Source: Pseudomonadota bacterium
GTDB taxonomy: Bacteria; Desulfobacterota; Desulfovibrionia; Desulfovibrionales; Desulfovibrionaceae
DNA: 64,000 bases
Reading direction: 5' to 3'
Assembly (NCBI GenBank): GCA_023403845.1
Contig: JAEYDL010000026.1
Location: 79,166 to 143,165, forward strand
Shown: in pieces, positions 54,587-61,890 of the stretch
Numbering within the stretch: position 1 is the stretch's first letter
Layout: every line of letters begins with the position of its first letter
Translations under genes and position numbers: made by a program
The notes under the pieces: generated by a model
The model's database searches: none
Seen by the model: only the letters and a program-made list of their open reading frames with translations
Told to the model about the DNA's origin: nothing

Positions 54587-55606
54587 ATGGACAAGATCAA
54601 AGTGGGCATCAACGGCTTCGGCCGCATCGGCAGACAGGTTTTCCGCGCTCTTTACGGCAAATATCGCGATCAGGTAGAAGTCGTGGCTATCAATGACCTG
54701 TTTGATGCAGCCACTAATTTCCACCTTCTGGAATACGACAGCAACTACGGCAGGGCAGGATTCAACGCACAGGTCGAAGGAGACGAGGCGCGTATCGGGG
54801 ACTGGATCATCCGCTGCTTCTCTGAACGGGATCCGCAAAAGCTCCCTTGGGGAGATCTCGGAGTGGATTATGTCGTGGAATCCACCGGTATCTTCCGTTC
54901 GGCGAAACAGGCGCAGGTGCATATCGATAATGGAGCGAAAAAGGTCATCATCACCGCCCCGGCCAAGGATGAGGACATTACCATCGTCATGGGCGTGAAC
55001 CATGAAAACTACGACCCCGCCACGCATCATATTGTATCCAACGCATCCTGCACCACCAACTGCCTCGCGCCAGTGGCGCTCGTCGTCCAGAAGCTGTTCG
55101 GCATTTCCTCCGGCACCATGACCACGGTTCACGCATATACCAATGACCAGCGAATTCTTGATCTGCCGCACAAGGACCTGAGAAGAGCCCGTGCTGCCGC
55201 ATGCAACATCATCCCCACGTCCACCGGCGCGGCTCAGGCCGTGGCCAAGGTCATCCCCTCGCTTAAGGGCAAGTTCACCGGCTGGTCTCTGCGGGTGCCC
55301 GTCCCCACGGTTTCCATCGTGGACTTCACGGCGCTTCTTGAAAAGGACACTGATACGGAAACTCTGCGCAACGCTCTGAAGGAGGCCTCCCGCAACGAGC
55401 TGAATGGCATCCTTGAATACAGCGATGCCCCGCTGGTGTCTTCTGACTTCAAGGGCAACCCCTGCTCTTCCATCGTGGAGGCCGAATACACCACCGTGCA
55501 GGACGGTCGTCTCGCCAAAATCGTCTCTTGGTACGACAATGAATGGGGCTATTCCAACCGTGTGGCTGATCTCATCCTGTGGATGGACGCTCAGGGGAAC
55601 AGGTGA
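54587..55606 (+). CDS. gap: Glyceraldehyde-3-phosphate dehydrogenase, type I
   Basis: 339 residues. NAD motif INGFGRIGR (8-16), D37 in AINDLFD favouring NAD over NADP, catalytic C155 in SNASCTTNCLAP and the HAYTNDQ segment with the catalytic histidine. Oxidises triose phosphate; here it would take the aldolase product onward. CAAGGAAG precedes ATG 54587. The stop overlaps the pyk start by one base. Confidence 0.95.
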   Translation: MDKIKVGINGFGRIGRQVFRALYGKYRDQVEVVAINDLFDAATNFHLLEYDSNYGRAGFNAQVEGDEARIGDWIIRCFSERDPQKLPWGDLGVDYVVESTGIFRSAKQAQVHIDNGAKKVIITAPAKDEDITIVMGVNHENYDPATHHIVSNASCTTNCLAPVALVVQKLFGISSGTMTTVHAYTNDQRILDLPHKDLRRARAAACNIIPTSTGAAQAVAKVIPSLKGKFTGWSLRVPVPTVSIVDFTALLEKDTDTETLRNALKEASRNELNGILEYSDAPLVSSDFKGNPCSSIVEAEYTTVQDGRLAKIVSWYDNEWGYSNRVADLILWMDAQGNR

Positions 55607-57027
55607 TGAAGACAAAGATCGTCGCCACCATCGGTCCGGCATCAAATAGCCGTGACGTCCTTATCCGCTTGATCGACGCCGGCGTTCGTATTTTCCGTCT
55701 CAATTTTTCGCATGGCGACAGTTCCGCCTTTGTGGATCTCATACGCGTCATTCGGGAACTGGAACAGGAAACCAGAGTGCCGGTCACAATCATGCAGGAT
55801 CTGTCCGGACCCAAGATTCGTATCGGAATGCTGGCCGGCCCCGATCCGCTGTCCGTAGCCAAGGGGGACAGACTTCTGCTTGGACCCTCGGCCGGACAAT
55901 GCGGAGACGCTGACGAATATCCCTATATCCCGTTCGACCATCACGAAATTCTGGATGAACTGGAACCGGGCGACAAGCTCGTTCTGGCGGACGGAACACT
56001 CCAGTTCCGCGTCGTCGAGCCGCTCCCCGCAGACCGTTTTCTGCTCGAAGCGCAGAACAGCGGACTCGTGACCTCTCGCAAGGGGCTGGCTCTGCCGGGG
56101 AAATCCATTCCCGTACCGGCGCTTACCGAAAAAGACAGAAAAGATATGATCGACGGCCTAGCCCTCGGAGTGGACGCCATCGCCCTTTCCTATGTCCAGA
56201 CTCCTGACGACATCCGGGAAGCACGCGCCATCATCCGCTCACATGGTTATGACGTCCCTGTGGCGGCCAAGCTCGAACGCCGCAATGCCGTTGATCGCCT
56301 TCAGGAAATTCTTCAGGAAGTGGACATCGTCATGGTCGCACGGGGCGATCTGGGCATAGAATGTCCGCTGGCGGAACTGCCGGCAATGCAGAAGCGGATC
56401 ATCAGAGCCTGCAACCGGGCGGCGAAGCCGGTCATCGTGGCGACTCAGATGCTTCTGTCCATGGTTTCCAGTCCATCGCCCACACGGGCGGAGACCACGG
56501 ATGTGGCTAACGCCGTGCTTGATGGAGCGGATTGCGTCATGCTCTCGGAAGAAACGGCCATGGGGAATTACCCTGTGGAAACTGTGCGTTTCATGGGAGA
56601 AATAGTAACTCAGGCGGAAATGCTCATGGCTGACGCGGGTTCCGTAAGCGAACCCGACACGGAGGACCCTTCGGCCTTCCTGGCCTATGCAGCCTGTCTG
56701 CTGTCGGAAAAGGCCAGAGCAAAGGCCATCGTGGCGCACAGCAATTCGGGGGCTGCGGCGCGCATGCTTTCCGCCAGACGTCCGGCCCAGCCCATTCATG
56801 CCCTTACTCCACGTCCCGGTACGGTCAAGGAGCTGAATTTCTCATGGGGAATCCAGCCGCATCTGGTCAATGTCGATGAAACCTCCCATCTCACGCGAGC
56901 CGAGCGTTTCATTGCCGAATCCCCCCTTTTCGCAGCCGGGGACGACATCGTGATTACGGCGGGTCAGCCCACAATCTCACGCCCTCAGTCCGGCAGTACC
57001 AATGTGGTAAAAATTTATAGAAAATAG
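55606..57027 (+). CDS. pyk: Pyruvate kinase
   Basis: 473 residues. KTKIVATIGPASNS, LNFSHGD, QDLSGPKIRIG (substrate site), MVARGDLGIE (metal site), ATQMLLSM...PTRAETTDVANAVLDG. ATP-forming last step of glycolysis. Start overlaps the gap stop (TGATG), so the two are translationally coupled; a gap-pyk pair inside a catabolic island suggests a dedicated triose-to-pyruvate branch, possibly in addition to housekeeping copies elsewhere. Confidence 0.95.
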   Translation: MKTKIVATIGPASNSRDVLIRLIDAGVRIFRLNFSHGDSSAFVDLIRVIRELEQETRVPVTIMQDLSGPKIRIGMLAGPDPLSVAKGDRLLLGPSAGQCGDADEYPYIPFDHHEILDELEPGDKLVLADGTLQFRVVEPLPADRFLLEAQNSGLVTSRKGLALPGKSIPVPALTEKDRKDMIDGLALGVDAIALSYVQTPDDIREARAIIRSHGYDVPVAAKLERRNAVDRLQEILQEVDIVMVARGDLGIECPLAELPAMQKRIIRACNRAAKPVIVATQMLLSMVSSPSPTRAETTDVANAVLDGADCVMLSEETAMGNYPVETVRFMGEIVTQAEMLMADAGSVSEPDTEDPSAFLAYAACLLSEKARAKAIVAHSNSGAAARMLSARRPAQPIHALTPRPGTVKELNFSWGIQPHLVNVDETSHLTRAERFIAESPLFAAGDDIVITAGQPTISRPQSGSTNVVKIYRK

Positions 57028-57070
57028 ATGAAAGACGCCTCCCTCCCAGGGAGCGTCAGGGGAGACTTTC

Positions 57071-57898
57071 ATGAATCTGTTTACTCTTGAAGGCAGAACG
57101 GCTGTAGTTACAGGAGCATCCGGAGCCCTTGGCGGCGCCATGGCTGCTGGACTGGCCCGGGCGGGAGCCAATACGGTTCTCTGCTACGGACGCAACAGGG
57201 AAGGCGCGGACGCCCTCAAGGCCCGTCTGGAACAGGAAGGCGTATCCGGACGCATCGCCGTGAGCCAAGTCGACGCCGCCGATGCCGAGGCCGTGGCCGC
57301 TCATGCCGCCTGGGTTGTCGGCGAATTCGGCCAAGTGGATATTCTGCTCAACTGTGCGGGAGGCAATGTCGCCGCCGCAATCACGGGCAAGGGAAAAACC
57401 TTCTTTGATCTGGAGCTTGACCCCCTCCATGAGGTCATCCATCTGAACTTTTTCGGCGGCTGCCTCTACCCTTGCATGTATTACGGAAAAGAGATGGCAA
57501 AAAATACGGATGGAGGTTCCATCATCAACATCACGTCCATGAATACCTTCCGGCCTCTTGAAGGACGTCCAGGCTACGCCGCATCCAAGGCGGCCGTAAC
57601 CAACTTTACCCAATGGCTGGCCACGCACGTCGCCAAGGAATGCAATCCGCTCGTCCGCGTCAACGCCATCGCTCCCGGATTCATTCCCAATGCCCGTACT
57701 CTGACTTCCCTGCGTAATTCTGATGGAAGCTACACGGAGCGGGGTCAAAAAATCATTACGCATACCCCCATGGGCCGCATGGGAACTCCGGAGGACCTTG
57801 TGGGGACCTGTATCTGGTATGCCTCTGACGCCTCTCGCTATGTTACGGGCACAGTTACGCCCGTAGACGGCGGCTTCAACGCCTATTCCGGCGTGTAA
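57071..57898 (+). CDS. SDR oxidoreductase of the fructuronate/D-mannonate reductase group
   Basis: 275 residues. TGASGALGG (14-22), NCAGG (94-98), S156, Y169 and K173 (YAASK). The segments FFDLELDPLHEVIHLNFFG, NFTQWLATHVAKECN, the long RVNAIAPGFIPNARTLTSL...DGSYTERG...HTPMGRMGTPEDL and the terminal VDGGFNAYSGV follow the pattern of the SDR-type mannonate oxidoreductases (UxuB/YjmF group). This is the best hint that the island handles a uronate or aldonate. GGGGAG precedes the ATG. Confidence 0.85.
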   Translation: MNLFTLEGRTAVVTGASGALGGAMAAGLARAGANTVLCYGRNREGADALKARLEQEGVSGRIAVSQVDAADAEAVAAHAAWVVGEFGQVDILLNCAGGNVAAAITGKGKTFFDLELDPLHEVIHLNFFGGCLYPCMYYGKEMAKNTDGGSIINITSMNTFRPLEGRPGYAASKAAVTNFTQWLATHVAKECNPLVRVNAIAPGFIPNARTLTSLRNSDGSYTERGQKIITHTPMGRMGTPEDLVGTCIWYASDASRYVTGTVTPVDGGFNAYSGV

Positions 57899-57923
57899 GG
57901 GCCTCATGCCCCTGTCCTGCCAC

Positions 57924-57969
57924 GGGGAAGTCCGGCCCTCCTGATGCTCCTCTGAAGGCCGGCTTCCCC
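57924..57969 (+). terminator. Long hairpin after the SDR gene
   Basis: GGGGAAG (57924-57930) with CTTCCCC (57963-57969) and, past one bulged T, CCGGCC with GGCCGG: 13 bp in total, loop of 19. No T tract. Ends the catabolic operon or protects its 3' end. Confidence 0.5.
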
Positions 57970-58007
57970 ACGGGATTCCGGACCGTTTCTCCGTCGTATG
58001 CAGCGAA

Positions 58008-58074
58008 ATTGCAATCAACCCAAAGAGAAAGTCATGATAGAGGATTGCAATCACATCAATCTCGATGTTATGAT
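58008..58074 (+). promoter_or_regulatory. Promoter region of the marR-lacI pair with repeated ATTGCAATCA
   Basis: ATTGCAATCA occurs at 58008-58017 and 58044-58053; the second lies on a -35-like TTGCAA (58045-58050) that is 18 bases before TATGAT (58069-58074). Each copy contains the palindrome ATTGCAAT. A natural place for autoregulation by the MarR protein. Confidence 0.45.
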
Positions 58075-58177
58075 TCAACATAGGATTTGCGGATACTGCA
58101 ATTCCGTTTGACTTCACCTCTTCGTCATCTGACGACGGATTCGCCGCGTCGGATGTTCATGTTCAGAAGGAGCCTGC

Positions 58178-58687
58178 ATGACGTCTTCTCGGCACAATCC
58201 AGAGTACAGCGCTTATCCCCAGATCAAACTCGGTAAGTTTCACAAGACCATCAACCTGACCATGAGCCGGATTTTCAAGGCGCACGGTTACAACATCACC
58301 CGCGAACAGGAAGCCATCCTCCGTGCGTTATGCGTCTTTGACGGAGTCAATCAAGCGGAACTCGCAGCCCGCGCCGGTCAGGAACGCAACAATCTTTCCC
58401 GTACGCTGAATATCCTTGAGAGCAAGGGACTCGTCTCCCGTCAGACATGCTCCACAGACAAGCGAAACAGCGTGGTCTACATCACACCGGAGGGGCGGGC
58501 GCTGCACGCCACGGTGTACAAGGCCATCGAAGAATATCGGCATATTCTGTTCAAGGGGCTGACGATGGAGCAGGTTCGAGACTTCGCCGACATGGTTCAC
58601 AGGCTGACCGGCAATCTGGAGGATTATCTGAACGGCAAGGAACCGCTGCCGAACCTGGATTCTCCGGAAGACGGAGACGAGGACTAG
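58178..58687 (+). CDS. MarR-family transcriptional regulator
   Basis: 169 residues with a winged helix: ALCVFDGVNQAELAARAGQERNNLSRTLNILESKGLVSRQTC (helix-turn-helix about 47-90) and the wing STDKRNSVVYITPEGRAL. The C-terminus is acidic. AAGGAG precedes the ATG. It ends four bases before a LacI-type gene, an uncommon pairing; together they are the only regulators visible for the island. Confidence 0.9.
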   Translation: MTSSRHNPEYSAYPQIKLGKFHKTINLTMSRIFKAHGYNITREQEAILRALCVFDGVNQAELAARAGQERNNLSRTLNILESKGLVSRQTCSTDKRNSVVYITPEGRALHATVYKAIEEYRHILFKGLTMEQVRDFADMVHRLTGNLEDYLNGKEPLPNLDSPEDGDED

Positions 58688-58691
58688 CGCC

Positions 58692-59792
58692 ATGCGTCGT
58701 CCGGCAGCACGAAGCGACTGCAGCCGCAGACCTCCGGGCGAAGGCGGATCAGCCTCAACCATGGAAGATGTCGCCGCGCTGTGCCGGGTTTCCAAGATCA
58801 CCGTATCCCGGGCGTTTGTAGCGCCCCATCTGGTACGCGAGCAGACCAGAAACAGAATCTTCAAGGCTGCGGAAGAACTGGGGTATACCTATAACGTTCT
58901 GGCTAGCGCCCTGCGCACAGGCAGCAGCCCGTTCATCGGCATCGTGGCCACGGTAGCCAATGACTCGCAGTTTCGCAGCCTGATTCATGCCACGCAGACC
59001 TGTGCGGCACAAAGCGGTCTGCAAACGCTTTTGGGGCTCACGGAACTCAATCCACATACGGAGCTGGCACTTATCGACCGTTATATCCAGTACCGCGCCA
59101 GTGCCATCGTCCTGTACGGTCCCACGACGCATCTGCTGCGCGAAAATCTTCGCCGCGTCGTTTCTTCGCCCAGTCCCATCGTGGTTGTGGGAGAAAAGAT
59201 CAATAGACCGGATTGTCATTGCATCGGCTACGACATCTCCGAAACCGTACGGGTCATGGCTGAACATCTGCTCGCCATGGGGCATCGCCGTATCGGCCTC
59301 CAGTGCGGTCCATACACGATCTCAACCCGGGCCGCCGCCCGGCTGGGGGGATACTCGGCGGCGCTGAAAGCCTACGGACTGGAAACCGACCCAACCTTGA
59401 TCGGCCATACTCGAGGAGGGGTGGGGAAAGGCGAAGACGACCATATGGAGCTGGGTTACAGGATCGCGGAGTACATGCTTTCTCTTGATCCGCGTCCCAC
59501 CGCCATTATCTTCGCTTCCGACCCCTTTGCTGCAGGCGGAATACTGGCCTTGAAAAATGCCGGACTACGCATACCCGAAGACATGTCCGTGTGCAGTACC
59601 ATGGAATATCAGTTCTCCAGTCACCTTACCCCGCAGCTGACGACCACTCGGATTGATTTCGAAAAAATTGCCCGACATACGCTGGATTTTCTGCACGAAT
59701 GCACACAACATTTTCCCAGGGCGATCCTTCAGCGTCAGATTGACACCCAGCTTGTGCTCAAGGCTTCCACGGCCCCCCCGCCAAACGCATAA
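58692..59792 (+). CDS. LacI-family transcriptional regulator
   Basis: 366 residues. Helix-turn-helix TMEDVAALCRVSKITVSRAF (23-42) and hinge helix region NVLASALRTG, then a sugar-binding periplasmic-protein-like domain (SSPFIGIVATVANDSQFRSLIHATQ...). An N-terminal extension of about 20 arginine- and serine-rich residues precedes the DNA-binding domain, so an internal start is possible. Close to the gluconate-operon repressor GntR type (CRVSKITVSRAF). It probably senses the island's substrate. Confidence 0.9.
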   Translation: MRRPAARSDCSRRPPGEGGSASTMEDVAALCRVSKITVSRAFVAPHLVREQTRNRIFKAAEELGYTYNVLASALRTGSSPFIGIVATVANDSQFRSLIHATQTCAAQSGLQTLLGLTELNPHTELALIDRYIQYRASAIVLYGPTTHLLRENLRRVVSSPSPIVVVGEKINRPDCHCIGYDISETVRVMAEHLLAMGHRRIGLQCGPYTISTRAAARLGGYSAALKAYGLETDPTLIGHTRGGVGKGEDDHMELGYRIAEYMLSLDPRPTAIIFASDPFAAGGILALKNAGLRIPEDMSVCSTMEYQFSSHLTPQLTTTRIDFEKIARHTLDFLHECTQHFPRAILQRQIDTQLVLKASTAPPPNA

Positions 59793-60085
59793 CCAACTCC
59801 CCTTCCAGCATCGGTCTTCCTCTGCCGCACATGACAACCCTGTTTCCTGAAAGCACGCGGCCGCCTTCTCCTCTCCCCTTCCGTCAGTGTTCCTGACGCC
59901 GACGGTCTTCAACCTCATGTTGAAACGGGCCTCTCCCTTCGCCGCAGAAAGGCCTGCGCCGTCCTCCACTCCACGCAGATCATCATGCATGCATGTTGCC
60001 TTTTCTCTGACAACAGAACATGCTGTGACGGACATTTTTCCAAATATCTCATGGTATGCATATCGAAAAAAGAACATTGGAAAAA
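59793..60085. other. Intergenic stretch after the lacI-type gene
   Basis: No gene supported. Pyrimidine-rich at first, AT-rich after 59990. No terminator with T tract was found. Confidence 0.35.
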
Positions 60086-60121
60086 GTCAACTTGCCTGAT
60101 TTTGCAGTGAAACAAGTTGAC
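60086..60121. promoter_or_regulatory. Operator GTCAACTTG-N18-CAAGTTGAC
   Basis: Two perfectly inverted 9-bp arms (60086-60094, 60113-60121) separated by 18 bases. The right arm contains the TTGAC of the -35 element of the following promoter, so a bound protein would affect polymerase directly. Confidence 0.6.
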
Positions 60122-60145
60122 GCTCTGCATAAAATTAAATATAAT
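60117..60145 (+). promoter_or_regulatory. Near-consensus sigma-70 promoter of the VOC gene
   Basis: TTGACG (60117-60122), 17-base spacer, TATAAT (60140-60145): the best promoter in the window. A second small inverted repeat AATTCA-ACAA-TGAATT (60152-60167) lies at the expected transcription start. Confidence 0.75.
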
Positions 60146-60260
60146 TACATCAATTCAACAATGAATTCATCCAAAACAAGGCGATTTTCCAGTTGTGGCA
60201 AAGAAACAGGGACCATCTGGTCCGCTTGAACGACATGTAACGCATCTTCAGGAGGTACTC

Positions 60261-60644
60261 ATGCAGCCAGCTCACCTTCATGTCTATTGCCGGGAACTTG
60301 ATCCAGCTCTGGTGTTCATGACAAAAGGCCTCAAGGGAGAACTCATCGGCAAACGTCTCATGATGGGCTGTCCCGGAGCGGAAATCCGTCTGGGCACCTT
60401 GGTCGTTTTTCTCAAGGAAGTCGGCCCGACATGGACGGACGCCGATGTAGCGGCGACGACCTGCGGTTACAACCATCTCGGCTTTCTGGTAGAGGATTTG
60501 GACAAGACTCTGGCAGAACTGACCGCCATCCCGGGTGTTCGCATTGAAACGGAACCATTTGTGATCCCTGCCAGAAAAAGACGCTGCGCCTTCGTAACCG
60601 GCCCCAGCAACCTGTATGTCGAATTCATGGAAGACGTGAAGTAG
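60261..60644 (+). CDS. VOC-superfamily (glyoxalase/bleomycin-resistance fold) protein
   Basis: 127 residues with one glyoxalase-like module pair: LHVYCRELDPALVFMTKGL...RLGTLVVFLKE and YNHLGFLVEDLDKTLAEL...CAFVTGPSNLYVEFMED. The metal ligands H (LHVYC, NHLGF) and the C-terminal glutamate are present. Such proteins are epimerases, isomerases or lyases of small metabolites. AGGAGG six bases before the ATG fixes the start; the frame extends 22 codons upstream. Strong regulated promoter. Confidence 0.83.
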   Translation: MQPAHLHVYCRELDPALVFMTKGLKGELIGKRLMMGCPGAEIRLGTLVVFLKEVGPTWTDADVAATTCGYNHLGFLVEDLDKTLAELTAIPGVRIETEPFVIPARKRRCAFVTGPSNLYVEFMEDVK

Positions 60645-60694
60645 GCCTCCAAAGGCTTGCCTCAATTCTTCCCCACCAATCGCTCCCAAAGACA

Positions 60695-60725
60695 AAGGCT
60701 TCCGAAACGTTGTTTCGGAAGCCTT
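60695..60725. terminator. Bidirectional terminator between VOC gene and third dehydrogenase
   Basis: 14-bp perfect stem (60695-60708 / 60712-60725) with loop GTT between convergent genes. Confidence 0.7.
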
Positions 60726-60859
60726 CATGCATTGCGATCTACGGAAAAATATCGGGGGATTTTCTGCTTTGGTCATGGACACTCACGCACAGGCATACGT
60801 CCCCACAAAAGGGAAACGCATGCCTGTTTCTGCCCAAAGCCCCGTTCAGTTTCATGGAA

Positions 60860-61801
60860 TCACAATAAATACAATGGAGTTTCTCCAGAGAAGAAACGAA
60901 GAATGTTGTCCACGGCCGTCATGCCCACCCGATACTGGGTTTCCCGCGTCATGGTTCCTATATGCGGAGCAATGACGACATCCGCTCTGCCGCGCAATAA
61001 GCTGTCGGTCGAAGGTGTATAATCTACGGCCATACCGGCAAGCACGCCGTTGGACAGAGCGTGAACGGCTGCCGCTTCATCCACCAGAGCAGGACGGGCC
61101 GCATTCACAAGCAGAGCGCCCCGTTTCATTCCCGCAAACTGCGCGGCACCGAGCATCCCCCGGGTCTCCTCGTTGGCCGGGGCATGAAGGGTCACAATGT
61201 CGGATTCTCGCAACAAACTCTCAAGACCGACGATCTGTTCAGAAGTAATGCCCAGTTTCCCAAGTTCAGCGGCGGACGGTCTCGGATGATAAACCAGTAC
61301 ATTCATGCCAAAGGCACGAGCACGACTGACCACCTCTCTTCCCACATTGCCGACACCCACCACACCAAGCGCTTTGCCGCACAGTTCCATTCCCATGAGT
61401 TCCCCACGCGGAACATTGCATCCCTCGGGAGAAAGCGCGAGAGACAAATGCCGCGCCATATGGAGGATCAGCGCAAAAACGCACTCCGCCACGGAAACGG
61501 CATTCACCCCACCCGTATTGCTAACCGGAATACCCCGCAATCTGGCGGCCTCGACATCAATGGATGCATAGGCCGTCCCGTGACGGGAAATATACCGTAA
61601 TTTGGGAGTATGAGCGAACAGCGACTCGTCCAGCGGGGCAGGATCATCCTTGCTCAGAATGGCGTCCACATCGCGCATGGCCTCAAAGAACGCTTCTCTG
61701 CCCATATTTTTGTCGCCGACAATAAGCTGAACGGAATCAGCCAGTTTTTCCTGTGCCGCAGGATGAATGTTGCCTGAAAGGAAGACTTTTATATTCTGCA
61801 T
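60860..61801 (-). CDS. 2-hydroxyacid dehydrogenase-like protein (third), catalytic glutamate missing
   Basis: 313 residues, clearly related to the protein at 43975 (shared MGMEL/V-GK, GMNVLxYHPRPSA). Rossmann motif GVGNVG (149-154). Arginine R236 (NAARPALV) and histidine H280 (APHIGTM) are present, but the usual DxxxxEP block is D260-YTPSTD, so the catalytic glutamate is absent; the GVGxDNID segment is GTAYASID. It may be slow, altered in chemistry or regulatory. Start with AAGGTAA upstream. Downstream of TctB-TctA on the same strand, 89 bases away. Confidence 0.85.
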   Translation of the reverse strand: MQNIKVFLSGNIHPAAQEKLADSVQLIVGDKNMGREAFFEAMRDVDAILSKDDPAPLDESLFAHTPKLRYISRHGTAYASIDVEAARLRGIPVSNTGGVNAVSVAECVFALILHMARHLSLALSPEGCNVPRGELMGMELCGKALGVVGVGNVGREVVSRARAFGMNVLVYHPRPSAAELGKLGITSEQIVGLESLLRESDIVTLHAPANEETRGMLGAAQFAGMKRGALLVNAARPALVDEAAAVHALSNGVLAGMAVDYTPSTDSLLRGRADVVIAPHIGTMTRETQYRVGMTAVDNILRFFSGETPLYLL

Positions 61802-61890
61802 GATTACCTTACCGTTTTTGTAGACCAGTCCGTTCCCCTAAGGAATGCGCTCGCCGCCTTTTCGGAAAAACGGCAAACACAAGGCGGGCC

